From the NCBI RefSeq assembly GCF_001643775.1, contig NZ_CP011402.1, forward strand, positions 186,001 to 250,000: a stretch of 64,000 nucleotides of DNA. The letters run 5' to 3'. The position numbers and the translations under genes are program-made. Below are positions 51,107 through 59,693 of this stretch, piece by piece (position 1 is the first letter of the stretch; each line of letters starts with the position of its first letter). Below the pieces are notes generated by a model. That model searched no databases. It was not told the origin of the DNA and saw only the letters and a list, made by a program, of their open reading frames with translations. The DNA is from Denitrobacterium detoxificans. Lineage in GTDB: Bacteria; Actinomycetota; Coriobacteriia; Coriobacteriales; Eggerthellaceae.

Positions 51107-51368
51107 CTATGCCATGGCCCGACTTGGTGGCCGTGCAAAAACCGTGCAAAAACGGCTTTCGGCGCGTTTCGGGCGGATTCGCGGCAACCCCAGGCCGCAG
51201 CTACATTCCCAGCTCTCCGCATCACCTAAAAAGCAATTAACTAGTAATTAATTGTCATTTCCTAATAAGAGGGGCATTTGCGGGGAAGCGTTTGACCTGT
51301 TCGTTACATTGATTATGATGGTGAAAACGCTGCCAGCGTGCGTGCGGGCATCGAAAGGGGACGAAACG
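51107..51368. promoter_or_regulatory. Non-coding control region before the late genes
   Basis: No gene is visible. It holds a perfect tandem repeat of CCGTGCAAAAA (51131-51141 and 51142-51152) and an A+T-rich palindrome CAATTAA/TTAATTG (51234-51240 and 51248-51254). A promoter-like pair follows: TTGACC (51292-51297), 16-base spacer, TATGAT (51314-51319), about 50 bases before the next start codon. Likely the promoter and regulator sites for the following transcription unit. Confidence 0.55.
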
Positions 51369-51614
51369 ATGCCTGGGACGAATCGGTTTTACCTGTGCAA
51401 TGGATCTGCGTGCGATTGGGGAGAAGAGGGAAAGTGTAGGCAAGAGTGCTACGTCAACGGCGGTAGCTGCCGCCACACCACGGACTGGAATTACGCCCGC
51501 AATGCGGGACGGCGCAAGGCATGGCGCGAGGCCCAGATAGACGGGCGCCGCTGCCTGATTGAGGTCGACGTGCCGCCTGCTCTCGTCGCGCTCGCGGCTG
51601 ATGCCGAATGCTAG
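51369..51614 (+). CDS. Small Cys-rich phage protein
   Basis: 81 residues after AAAGGGGACG. Five cysteines and a His lie in the first half (YLCNGSACDWGEEGKCRQEC ... GSCRHT), a likely metal-binding fold, followed by a basic helix (NAGRRKAWREAQIDGRRC). First gene of the unit downstream of the 51292 promoter; it overlaps the late regulator (ATGCTAG). Unknown. Confidence 0.65.
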   Translation: MPGTNRFYLCNGSACDWGEEGKCRQECYVNGGSCRHTTDWNYARNAGRRKAWREAQIDGRRCLIEVDVPPALVALAADAEC

Positions 51615-52084
51615 CCGAGCTGCGCGATGATTACGCGCGCTACCCGAACGCGGAGAGATTGTTCCGTTGCTGCCGCCGTGGGTCTTCGGAAGTCAAGGCG
51701 GCCCGTGCTCAGCTCGATGCATCCCGCGACATGATCCGAGCCGTCCGCTATGACGCCATGGGGGCCGCACCGGGCGGGCATTCCGACCCGGTTGCGCAGA
51801 GCGCGGAGCGGCTCATGGCCGTGGAGAAGAGATGCGCCGCAGCAATATCGCGCGTGGGCGAGCTGCACCAAATGGCCCTCGATGCCATCGACGAGATGGA
51901 GCGCGCGGGTGATGCCGCCGATGGCGATGCCGCCGTGCTGCGCATGTACTACCTCGCAGGCAAGAGCAACGGGGAGACGGCTAGCGCGCTTGGGTATTCG
52001 CCCGGGTACATCGCGAACAAGAAGGCCGTGGCCATGATGCACGTCGCGCCATTCGTGCCGCTCGACTGGGAGCACAGAATCTAG
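51608..52084 (+). CDS. Phage late transcription regulator (sigma region 4-like / ArpU-type)
   Basis: 158 residues. An N-terminal helical part (RLFRCCRRGSSEVKAARAQL) is followed by a C-terminal sigma-region-4-like helix-turn-helix: VLRMYYLAGKSNGETASALG then YSPGYIANKKAVAMMH. Proteins of this shape sit just upstream of the packaging genes in many siphoviruses and activate late transcription. Overlaps the preceding gene; a strong terminator follows. Confidence 0.75.
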   Translation: MLAELRDDYARYPNAERLFRCCRRGSSEVKAARAQLDASRDMIRAVRYDAMGAAPGGHSDPVAQSAERLMAVEKRCAAAISRVGELHQMALDAIDEMERAGDAADGDAAVLRMYYLAGKSNGETASALGYSPGYIANKKAVAMMHVAPFVPLDWEHRI

Positions 52085-52092
52085 GATAACCG

Positions 52093-52123
52093 AGGGGTCG
52101 CCATGTGGCGGCCCCTTCTCTTT
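52093..52123 (+). terminator. Terminator after the late regulator
   Basis: 10-bp stem AGGGGTCGCC/GGCGGCCCCT with loop ATGT and one G-T wobble, then TCTCTTT. The stop of the regulator gene is 9 bases upstream. Confidence 0.82.
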
Positions 52124-52160
52124 GCCCAAGGACCCCACGCAGCACTACACGCTCTCGTAT

Positions 52161-52300
52161 GTACGGAGCAAGTACGGAGCAAATACGGAGTAGGTTCCAG
52201 TAGGTTCCAGTAGGCTCCAGTAGCAAGAAGCCCACGCCGGGCCTCTTCTCTTGCCCAAAGACCTTATGCAATGTGACCTAATGTGACTTAATCTTATGCA
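52161..52300. repeat. Cluster of short tandem repeats before the packaging genes
   Basis: Three repeat families in a row: GTACGGAGCAA twice plus a partial copy (52161-52190); TAGGTTCCAG three times, the last with one change (52191-52220); and AATGTGACCT/AATGTGACTT (52270-52289) flanked by CTTATGCA at 52263-52270 and 52293-52300. A second copy of the hairpin-tail sequence CTTCTCTTGCCCAAAGACC lies at 52245-52263. No gene overlaps 52085-52381. Confidence 0.7.
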
Positions 52301-52381
52301 TCCTCATGCGGGTCACCTCGTATCCTGTATCTCAGGTTCCCATGCCACATGGGACGCACGCACAGGCAAGGAGGGCCGTAG

Positions 52382-52657
52382 ATGAGAATGTCCCGACGCT
52401 CATTCATCGAGTACACCGCACTCAGAGTCTCCTCGATGACAGACGAAGAATTCTCCTCCTTTGCGACCATTACCCTCACCGCGCTGGGCATTTGCAACCT
52501 CGACGGAACTCCCGCCGATGGAAGCGGATTCTCCGACACGGCCCTCCTCGTCCCCAAGGTAAACAAGGAGATCATCGACATGATTCCCGACCCCGAGGTG
52601 CGCGAGCTGATGCATGCCATCTGCGGCACCAACCAGGAAGACGATGGGCAGGCCTAG
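52382..52657 (+). CDS. Small phage protein, unknown
   Basis: 91 residues, AAGGAGGG upstream of ATG 52382. Mostly helical and acidic (MRMSRRSFIEYTALRVSSMT, VNKEIIDMIPDPEVRELM). No motif recognised. Overlaps the HNH gene by 14 bases, so it belongs to the packaging module. Confidence 0.62.
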   Translation: MRMSRRSFIEYTALRVSSMTDEEFSSFATITLTALGICNLDGTPADGSGFSDTALLVPKVNKEIIDMIPDPEVRELMHAICGTNQEDDGQA

Positions 52658-53057
52658 CCCGACGCCCGACCTGACGCGCGACTACGACCTGGCGCTTGCC
52701 GACAGGCTTGCGAGGGAGCGGCGCGAGCGCGGCGACGACCGACTGTTTTACATGCGCGCGCCATGGCGGCGCCTGCGCGAGGAGATCCTGCGCGAGAGCC
52801 ATGGGGAATGCCATGACTGCCGCAAGCGCGGCGAGTTGTCCACCGTGCTCGACGAAGACGTGACGATGGTCGTGCACCACGTCCTTCCGGTCGAGGACTA
52901 TCCAGGCTTCGCACTGTCACGATTCTGGTACGACACAGACGGCAAGCGACACGCGCAGCTCATCGCATTGTGCAACGAGTGCCATGAGAAGAGGCACGGT
53001 CGTGCCGCGGGGTGCACCAGGGACGGGCGCGAGCCCGTGACCGAGGAAAGATGGTGA
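52644..53057 (+). CDS. HNH endonuclease of the packaging module
   Basis: 137 residues. Core HNH: EILRESHGECHDCRKRGEL (first CxxC), MVVHHVLPVEDYPG (HH), LIALCNECHEKRHGR (second CxxC plus His). HNH proteins next to terminase genes assist terminase in cutting DNA at cos sites in HK97-like phages (family knowledge). ATG 52644 is preceded by GGAAG. Located directly before the palindrome-rich region and the small terminase. Confidence 0.9.
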   Translation: MGRPSPTPDLTRDYDLALADRLARERRERGDDRLFYMRAPWRRLREEILRESHGECHDCRKRGELSTVLDEDVTMVVHHVLPVEDYPGFALSRFWYDTDGKRHAQLIALCNECHEKRHGRAAGCTRDGREPVTEERW

Positions 53058-53060
53058 AAA

Positions 53061-53210
53061 GGCCAGCTCATGCATAAATCGAGTCTCCATCCTCCGATTT
53101 ATGCATAAATTGGCCGTTTTCGGCCCTCACGGCGCTCGATTTTCGCTGGGAAAATTCGAGCGCTGAAATTTTCAAGCGTTTGACCTGGGGATACACCCCC
53201 AGGGGGTAAA
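53061..53210. repeat. Palindrome-rich region between HNH and terminase (candidate packaging site)
   Basis: A perfect 12-bp inverted repeat ATGCATAAATCG / CGATTTATGCAT (53070-53081 and 53095-53106) lies inside a longer imperfect one reaching GGCCA/TGGCC (53061-53115). Next comes a near-perfect hairpin GCTCGATTTTC / GAAAATTCGAGC (about 53135-53162), then CCCCCAGGGGG (about 53197-53207). The 257-base gap has no gene; its place just upstream of the terminase genes fits a cos or pac region. Confidence 0.5.
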
Positions 53211-53314
53211 CCCCGAAAAATCCGAAACGCCCACAAACCGACGCCCCTTGTGCGGAAGGGAGGAAGCCTCCCTTTTTCGGCCAGGGGCCATTTTCGTTTA
53301 GTCGCGAGGAGGCG

Positions 53315-53788
53315 ATGCCAATGCCGGCGCTGCCGAATTCGGGGCGCAAGCCCATCCCCGTCGACGTCATCGTCGCGCGCGGCCAGACCCACCTTACGAA
53401 GGCGGAAATCGAGAAGCGGAGGGCCGCCGAGGTCCACCCGAAGAACGTCAAGATAGACCCGCCCGACTACATGGTCGACAGGGAGCTGCGCAAGCGCTTC
53501 CGCCGCATCGCCCGCGAGCTCGCCGCCATCGGCGTGTGGGCCGCAATCGACGCGGACGAGCTGGCGCGCTTCGTCGATGCCCAATGGGCGTACGAGCAGT
53601 TCACCACGCGAATGAAGGACGCGCTGGAATGCGGCGATGTCGGCAAGGCGATGGAGCTGCAGCGCGCCCAGGACCGCGCGTTCAAGCAGGCGCACGCCAT
53701 TGCCACGGCGTTCGGCATGAACTGCACCGCGCGGTGCAAGATCGTGGTTCCGAAGCCGCCCGAGGCGAAGCCGAAGGCGGTGCTGTGA
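53315..53788 (+). CDS. Phage terminase small subunit (P27 family)
   Basis: 157 residues. N-terminal GRKPIPVDVIVARGQTHLTKAE and PPDYMVDRELRKRFRRIARE match the P27-type small terminase, a DNA-recognition oligomer that brings the large subunit to the packaging site. AGGAGGCG precedes ATG 53315. One base separates its stop from the large subunit start. Confidence 0.85.
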   Translation: MPMPALPNSGRKPIPVDVIVARGQTHLTKAEIEKRRAAEVHPKNVKIDPPDYMVDRELRKRFRRIARELAAIGVWAAIDADELARFVDAQWAYEQFTTRMKDALECGDVGKAMELQRAQDRAFKQAHAIATAFGMNCTARCKIVVPKPPEAKPKAVL

Positions 53789-53789
53789 T

Positions 53790-55433
53790 GTGGAATGGAC
53801 CGCCATTTCGGGCGTCCCCGAGATCGACGAATGGGCGCGCCTGGTAGAGACCGGGGAGGTTCCCGCGTGCCAGGAGCACGCCCTCCTGATGGGCTATTTG
53901 CGGCGCGTCTTCGAGACCGAGAACGTGACCGTGGATGCGGAAAAGCTGGCCCGTTTCATGGGCTATAAGGACTTCTTTCCGTTCCCATTCGGCCCCGAGG
54001 AGGACTTCCTGACGGCCCTGTGGCTCTGTTGCTATGGCGAGAACGGCCTGCCCCGCTGGCCAGACCTGCTGTGCTACGTCGGGCGAGGGTTCGGCAAGAC
54101 CGCGCTGATGACGTTCTGGGCGTTCTGCCTGCTGTCTCCCGCCAACGGCATCAGGCAGTACGACGTGGACGTTTGCGCGACCACCGAGGAGCAGGCGAAG
54201 TTGTCATTCGACGACATGTGGAACATGCTCGAGTCCGAGCCAGACTACTGGGAATCGGCGTTCACCTGGAACAAGCTCGAGATTTACAACCGCGAGACCC
54301 GCGCGAGGTTCAAGTATTGGTCGGGCAACAGCGGAAGCAAGGACGGCATGCGCTCGGGCTGCGTCATGTTCGACGAGATCCACGCCTACCGCGACAGCGC
54401 CTCCATGGAGGTGTTCACCGGCGGCCTGGGCAAGAAGGACGACCCGCGCCGCCTGTTCTGCACCACCGACGGCGACATCCGCGACGGCGTGCTTGACGAG
54501 AAGAAGGAGCTGGCGCAGGCCATCCTGTGTGATGGCGAGCCCGACAACGGCCTGCTGCCCTTTATCTGCAAGCTCGACAGCCGCGCCGAGATAGAGGACG
54601 AGGCCGTATGGCCGAAGGCGAACCCACGCCTGCTCATGCGCCCGCAGCTCTTCGATGAGTACAGGCGCGAGGTCGCCGAATGGCGGCGACACCCCGAGAA
54701 GCATACGGCTACCCCGACGAAGCGGTTCAACCTGCCCGAGGCGAGGACGGAGCTGCCCGTGGCGTCGTGGGAAGACCTCACGGCATGCCTCGCGGAGGTG
54801 CCCGACCTCCGCGGGGTGCCGTGCGTGGTCGGCATCGACTTCGCGAAGACCACGGACATGGTCTCCGTCTGCGCGCTGTGGCGCGTGGGCGACCAGTTCT
54901 ACGCGAGGCACCACAGCTGGATTTGCGCGCAGTCGCGCGACATCCCGCTCATCAAGGCGCCCATCGCGCAGTGGGCCACGGTCGACGTCGTGGACGCCGC
55001 CGAGGTCGACGCGCGCGTCGTGGCCGACTGGATTGCCGACCTCAACATCGACAGCCTCGTCGAGGCGGTCGCTCTCGACGACTACCGGTACGCGCTCGTG
55101 AAGCGAGAGCTGGAGCTGATCGGATTCAGCGCCGACCCGCCCGAGCGCACGGTGCGCCTGGTGCGCCCGTCCGACATCATGCGCGCGCAGCCCGTCATCG
55201 ACGCGGCCCTCGCGACGCACCGCATCGCCTGGGGCGATGACCCGTGCCTCCGTTGGATGGCTAACAACACGATGCTCGTCCCCGCGCCGAACGGGAACTA
55301 CAAGTACGGCAAGATCGACCGCCGCTCGCGCAAGAACGACGGCTTCATGGCAATGGTCGCGGCGTTCACCATCGCCGACCGCGTGCCCGAATACGCGGAG
55401 GCCGTATACGCCGAACCGCTCATCATCTCCTAA
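53790..55433 (+). CDS. Phage terminase large subunit
   Basis: 547 residues. ATPase with Walker A GRGFGKT (98-104) and Walker B CVMFDE (Asp195-Glu196), coupling motif FCTTDGD. The RNase H-like nuclease begins GIDFAKTTD (Asp350), with further acidic residues such as VALDDYRY. It cuts concatemeric DNA and pumps it into the prohead through the portal. GTG start. Confidence 0.94.
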   Translation: MEWTAISGVPEIDEWARLVETGEVPACQEHALLMGYLRRVFETENVTVDAEKLARFMGYKDFFPFPFGPEEDFLTALWLCCYGENGLPRWPDLLCYVGRGFGKTALMTFWAFCLLSPANGIRQYDVDVCATTEEQAKLSFDDMWNMLESEPDYWESAFTWNKLEIYNRETRARFKYWSGNSGSKDGMRSGCVMFDEIHAYRDSASMEVFTGGLGKKDDPRRLFCTTDGDIRDGVLDEKKELAQAILCDGEPDNGLLPFICKLDSRAEIEDEAVWPKANPRLLMRPQLFDEYRREVAEWRRHPEKHTATPTKRFNLPEARTELPVASWEDLTACLAEVPDLRGVPCVVGIDFAKTTDMVSVCALWRVGDQFYARHHSWICAQSRDIPLIKAPIAQWATVDVVDAAEVDARVVADWIADLNIDSLVEAVALDDYRYALVKRELELIGFSADPPERTVRLVRPSDIMRAQPVIDAALATHRIAWGDDPCLRWMANNTMLVPAPNGNYKYGKIDRRSRKNDGFMAMVAAFTIADRVPEYAEAVYAEPLIIS

Positions 55434-55442
55434 GGAGGAAGC

Positions 55443-56594
55443 ATGGCTGGAATCACCCAGCGCCTGTACGACTGGCTGGGCAACAGGCTCGACGCCACGA
55501 GCGCGTCCGAGGTAGTTGCCAAGGACTTCGCCAAGGCCGCCATGACCGAGGCGGCGTTCCGAATCGCCACCGGCTACATCAGCTCGATGGTGGCCAAGTG
55601 CCCCATCCGATTCTACGAGCGCGGAAGGCTCGTGGAGGATTCCCGCGACGCCTACTCATGGAACCTCTCGCCGAACGCGAACGAGAGCGGACCCGAGCTC
55701 ATGGGGCGCATGGTCGACCGCATGCTCCACGAGAAGGAGGGCGCGCTGGTCGTCCCCTATCGCGGGAGCCTCTACCTTGCCGACAGCGCCGCGCCGTCGA
55801 AGCGGAACCACCTCGGCGAGGACGTGTACGAGCACGTCACCGTCGGTGGCGAGCAGATCAGGCGCTCGTATCGCGCCTCCGACGTGTTCCGCTTCCGCAT
55901 GCCGAGCGACCTTCACGGCATCGTCGATGGAATGAACGGCTGGTACGACCGCGCGCTCGAGGCCGCCATGGGCGACTTCGCGAAGCGCTGCGGCCGAAAG
56001 TACAAGCTTAAGTCGCCGGCCATCCGCCCAGGCGACACGAAGGCGCAGCAGGAGTTCTCGAAGTACGTGAACGAATCGCTCAAGTCGTTCCTAGAGGCCG
56101 ACTCCGCCGTGCTGCCAGAGTACGCGGGCACCGAGCTGTCCGAGGTTGGCACGTCGGCGACGGTAACCACCTCGTCTAACCTCGTCAACCTGCGCAAGGA
56201 TTGCTTCGAGGCGGTCGCAGCCGCGGCGAAGATGCCGACCTCGATGCTCTACGGCAACGTTAACAACTTCGCGGAGGTCTTCCGCAGCTTCATGAGCTTC
56301 GCGGTCGACCCCGTCATCGACGTCACTCAGGCCGAACTGCAGCGCAAGACGTTCGACTATGACGGGTGGAGCGCTGGCGACCGCGTCGTCATCGACTCGA
56401 CCCACCTCAAGTACACGGACCTATTCGATGCGGCCGATTCGGCCAGCAAGATCGTGTCCTCTGGCCTCCTCACGCCCGACGGCGTTGCCGAGCTGCTGGG
56501 TCTAGACCCAGCTGGCGAGGAATGGAGCGGGGCCTATTGGATGACCCGTAACTACGCCCCCGCGGGGGAAGTGTACGCGGGGGGAGGTGAATAG
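55443..56594 (+). CDS. Phage portal protein (HK97 type)
   Basis: 383 residues, TAAGGAGGAAGC ribosome site. Typical portal landmarks are the N-terminal wing, SPNANESGPELMGRMVDRML, a middle KYKLKSPAI region, and the clip and crown helices with KMPTSMLYGNVNNFAEVFRS and FMSFAVDPVIDVTQAELQRK. The dodecameric portal forms the DNA channel and docks terminase and connectors. Standard position after the large terminase. Confidence 0.92.
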   Translation: MAGITQRLYDWLGNRLDATSASEVVAKDFAKAAMTEAAFRIATGYISSMVAKCPIRFYERGRLVEDSRDAYSWNLSPNANESGPELMGRMVDRMLHEKEGALVVPYRGSLYLADSAAPSKRNHLGEDVYEHVTVGGEQIRRSYRASDVFRFRMPSDLHGIVDGMNGWYDRALEAAMGDFAKRCGRKYKLKSPAIRPGDTKAQQEFSKYVNESLKSFLEADSAVLPEYAGTELSEVGTSATVTTSSNLVNLRKDCFEAVAAAAKMPTSMLYGNVNNFAEVFRSFMSFAVDPVIDVTQAELQRKTFDYDGWSAGDRVVIDSTHLKYTDLFDAADSASKIVSSGLLTPDGVAELLGLDPAGEEWSGAYWMTRNYAPAGEVYAGGGE

Positions 56595-56598
56595 ACGA

Positions 56599-57474
56599 AT
56601 GAATCGCTACTACCAGATGGCGGTCGACGGAGACGTCGCGCACATCGACATCTACGGCGACATCACCTCCTGGGAATGGCTGGAATCCGACGTGTCGAGC
56701 TACACGCTCGCCAAGTCCCTGGCCACCCTGCCCGAAACGGTGAGCCTCATCGACGTGCACATCAACAGCTACGGCGGCGAGGTCTCCGAGGGCCTTGCAA
56801 TCTACAACGCCCTCAAGGCGCATCCCGCGAAGGTGCGCACGGTCGTGGATGGCTTCGCGTGCTCCATCGCATCGGTGGTCTTCATGGCCGGCGACGAGCG
56901 CGTGATGAACGAGGCGTCCCTGCTGCTCATCCACAACGCGTGGACCAGCGCCACGGGCGACTCCGAGGCGCTCAAGAAGGCGGCCGCGGACCTCGAGACC
57001 ATCACGGAGATGTCCAAGCGCATCTACCGCGCCACCGGCGACGTCGAGGAGGAGCGCCTGGATGAGCTCATGAACGCCGAGACCTGGCTTACCGCCGAGG
57101 AATGCGCCGAGATGGGATTCTGCACCGAGGTCGAGCCGATTGGCGAGACGGCGGCACCCGCGCAGAGCGCGCGAATGGCGCTCATGCGCTCCGTCATGGC
57201 GTGCCCGGGGCAGCCTGGCCAGGCCGACGCGCCGCTGAGCGTCACGGTCGACAGGGCCGTCGAGGCGATGAACGCCCTCGCCCTCGCCATCGGCACCAGC
57301 CAGCGCACGGAGCCAGCTCCCGTGGAGCCGTCCCAGCAGTCGGACCCGTCTCCCGTGGACCCCGAGCCCGCCGCCGACCCCGATGCGGCCGCCCAGGACG
57401 GCGACCCCGACGACGCGCAGCCCGAGCAGCGCGCCATGCCCATCGCGGCGTTCTTCGAGCTCATCGCCCGATAG
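56599..57474 (+). CDS. ClpP-like prohead maturation protease
   Basis: 291 residues from ATG 56599 (GGAGGTGA nine bases upstream); GTG 56587 is an alternative. A ClpP/crotonase fold with INSYGGEVSEGLAIYNAL, nucleophile Ser89 in GFACSIASV and His112 in LLIHNAW. A long Pro/Asp/Glu-rich C-terminal tail (~215-285) may direct it into the scaffold. It removes the capsid N-terminal domain during prohead maturation. Confidence 0.92.
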   Translation: MNRYYQMAVDGDVAHIDIYGDITSWEWLESDVSSYTLAKSLATLPETVSLIDVHINSYGGEVSEGLAIYNALKAHPAKVRTVVDGFACSIASVVFMAGDERVMNEASLLLIHNAWTSATGDSEALKKAAADLETITEMSKRIYRATGDVEEERLDELMNAETWLTAEECAEMGFCTEVEPIGETAAPAQSARMALMRSVMACPGQPGQADAPLSVTVDRAVEAMNALALAIGTSQRTEPAPVEPSQQSDPSPVDPEPAADPDAAAQDGDPDDAQPEQRAMPIAAFFELIAR

Positions 57475-57504
57475 CCGCACCAATCACAACCGAAAGGAAA
57501 CGAA

Positions 57505-58725
57505 ATGATCAAGCTCAACCAGGCCAAGAACGCCGCAGCCGCCATCGTGCAGGCCGTGCGCGATGGCGATGAGAAGGCCCAGGAGGCCGCCTTCGCCGGC
57601 TTCATGGAGGCAGTCGCCGCCGACGTCGCCGCGCAGTTCGAGGCAGCGCAGGCCAGCAACGACACCCGCGCGCTCGCCGACCGCGGATTCCGCCAGCTGA
57701 CTGGCGAGGAGACGGCCTACTACCAGAAGGTCATCGAGGCCCTGAAGTCCTCCAACCCGAAGCAGGCCTTCGACAGCATCCCCGACGACGCCATGCCGAC
57801 GACCATCTTCGAGGACGTCATGCGCGACCTCGAGCAGGAGCGCCCGCTGCTGGCGGCCGTCAAGCCCGTCTATACCAAGTACCTGACCGAATGGGTGCTC
57901 AACGACCACACCGCCCAGCGCTTCGCTTGGGGCGAGATCACGGACGCCATCACCAAGGAGATCACCTCCGCATTCAAGGTCGTGAGCGTCAAGCAATCCA
58001 AGCTCTCCGCCTTCGCGGTGGTCAGCCGCGGCATGCTCGACCTCGGCCCCGTGTTCCTCGACGGCTACGTGCGCACCTGCCTCTTCGAGGCATGGGGCGA
58101 CGGCATGGAATACGGCATCGTCGCCGGCACGGGCATCAACAACGAGCCCATCGGCCTGCGCAAGGACATCCACGAGGGCGTGTCCATCGACACCTCCACT
58201 GGTTATCCGGACAAGACGGCCGTCCCCGTCACCGACTTCCTGCCCGCGAGCTATGGCCCGCTGGTCGCCTCCATCGCCGTCAACGAGCAGGGCAAGCGCA
58301 AGCGCGGCTCCGGCAACCTCTGCTTGCTCACGAACGCGAACACCTACCTCACCAAGGTCATGCCCGCCATCCGCATGCTGACCTCCTCGGGTGAGTACAG
58401 CGACGCGTTTCCCGTCGCCACCAAGCCCATCGAGACCGAGGCCCTGGCCGACAACGAGGGCATCCTTGCCCGTCTGGACGAGTACGGCCTGTTCGTGGGC
58501 GGCGACCGCGGCATCGATTCCAGCGACGAGGTCAAGTTCATCGAGGACCAGCGCGCGTTCAAGCTGGTCACCTATGCGAACGGCCGCGCCGTCGACAACA
58601 CGTCGGCCATTCTGCTCGACCTCACGAACCTCGCCCCGCTGGCATTCCCCGTGCAGGGCAGCGTGACCACCACGGCCGCCGAAGCCGCCGCCGAAACCCC
58701 CGCCGAAACCCCCGCCGAGGGCTAG
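57505..58725 (+). CDS. Major capsid protein (HK97 fold)
   Basis: 406 residues. The N-terminal ~90 residues are helical and Ala/Gln-rich, fitting a cleavable scaffolding (delta) domain. The HK97 core follows (RPLLAAVKPVYTKYLTEWVL, FAVVSRGMLDLGPVFLDGYV, GTGINNEPIGL, LTNANTYLTKVMPAI). The C-terminus ends in repeated Ala-Glu-Thr-Pro. AAAGGAAACG precedes ATG 57505. Confidence 0.93.
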   Translation: MIKLNQAKNAAAAIVQAVRDGDEKAQEAAFAGFMEAVAADVAAQFEAAQASNDTRALADRGFRQLTGEETAYYQKVIEALKSSNPKQAFDSIPDDAMPTTIFEDVMRDLEQERPLLAAVKPVYTKYLTEWVLNDHTAQRFAWGEITDAITKEITSAFKVVSVKQSKLSAFAVVSRGMLDLGPVFLDGYVRTCLFEAWGDGMEYGIVAGTGINNEPIGLRKDIHEGVSIDTSTGYPDKTAVPVTDFLPASYGPLVASIAVNEQGKRKRGSGNLCLLTNANTYLTKVMPAIRMLTSSGEYSDAFPVATKPIETEALADNEGILARLDEYGLFVGGDRGIDSSDEVKFIEDQRAFKLVTYANGRAVDNTSAILLDLTNLAPLAFPVQGSVTTTAAEAAAETPAETPAEG

Positions 58726-58735
58726 GTGACGCGCC

Positions 58736-59065
58736 ATGGCCCACGACTACACCGATGAGCTGAAGCGTAAGCTGAACATCACGTGGGACGATGCGGCCAC
58801 CGACGCGCGAATCGCAGACATCCTCGCCCAGGCGCCCGACATCATCGCCACGCGCCTGGGCCTGCCCATCCCCGAGGGCTCGACGGCATCCGATGCGATA
58901 GCCGCCGACCCCGAGGCGCATGCGCTGCTCATCAGCTACTGCTACTACGCGTGGAACCACGCCGAGGATGCGTTCTGGCAGAGCTACCTGATGGACGTGT
59001 ACACGATCCAGAACAGGATTGCCGTCGACGCGTTCCTTGAAGGGGGCGGTTTCGATGCTCCCTAA
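58736..59065 (+). CDS. Head-tail connector (gp6-like)
   Basis: 109 residues, mainly helical (DYTDELKRKLNITWDDAATD, ISYCYYAWNHAEDAFWQSYL), resembling the DNA-packaging/adaptor proteins that ring the portal. Its stop overlaps the next start by 11 bases. The function is inferred from position and helical pattern. Confidence 0.78.
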   Translation: MAHDYTDELKRKLNITWDDAATDARIADILAQAPDIIATRLGLPIPEGSTASDAIAADPEAHALLISYCYYAWNHAEDAFWQSYLMDVYTIQNRIAVDAFLEGGGFDAP

Positions 59066-59693
59066 GCCGCAGTTCGGCAGGTACAACGACGGCGTGGCCG
59101 AGGTGTATGCATCGACCGATGCGCGCCTCGTGCCCGGAGTCGACTTCTCGGGAACCGAGGGGCTATCCGAGGTGGCCGCGCTCGCGTTCGGCTCCGTGAT
59201 GCTGCGAGAGTCCGACGTGGAGCTGGCCAGCGCCCAGGGCTTCGAGCTCACGCGCAAGGTGCGCACCAGGCAGTGCCCTGGCTTCGACGCGGGTTGCTGC
59301 GTGCTGGTCGGCGGGACCCTCTACGAGGTCCCATGGCTCGAGCGCACGGCAGACGGCCGAGAGGCCTATGCGCTGCTCTCCGAGCTGGCAACCGACGGCA
59401 CCGTCGACCTGCAGGACAGGGCGGCGGGGCACGACGCCAACGGCAACCCATCGGCCACGTGGGTGACGGCAGTCACCGCCCACTGCCGCAAGTGCTCGCC
59501 ATCGCAGCAGCGCTCCACGGGGGCGGGGGCCGACGTTCGCAAGCCCTCCATCACCGTGCGCTTGCGCGCCTGCGACTACGGCGCCGGGCATGCGCGAATC
59601 GTGCGCGATGGCATCCCCTACACGGTCGCGTCCGCCAAGGGCGCGGGCGAGTGGGTGGACGTCGTGGCCACGCGCGAGGGGGGAGACCGATGA
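59055..59693 (+). CDS. Putative head-closure / head-tail joining protein
   Basis: 212 residues. N-terminal FGRYNDGVAEVYASTDARLV and several beta-rich repeats (VRTRQCPGFDAGCCVLVGGT, VPWLERTADGREAY) are consistent with a head-tail stopper, but it is longer than the ~110 residues usual for that family. Overlaps both neighbours. Assignment is by synteny between the connector and the gp10-like gene. Confidence 0.65.
   Translation: MLPKPQFGRYNDGVAEVYASTDARLVPGVDFSGTEGLSEVAALAFGSVMLRESDVELASAQGFELTRKVRTRQCPGFDAGCCVLVGGTLYEVPWLERTADGREAYALLSELATDGTVDLQDRAAGHDANGNPSATWVTAVTAHCRKCSPSQQRSTGAGADVRKPSITVRLRACDYGAGHARIVRDGIPYTVASAKGAGEWVDVVATREGGDR

Noticed and set aside
54204-55220. 338-codon minus-strand frame opposite the large terminase
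   Set aside because: Shadow in G+C-rich phage DNA; the terminase frame has all catalytic motifs.
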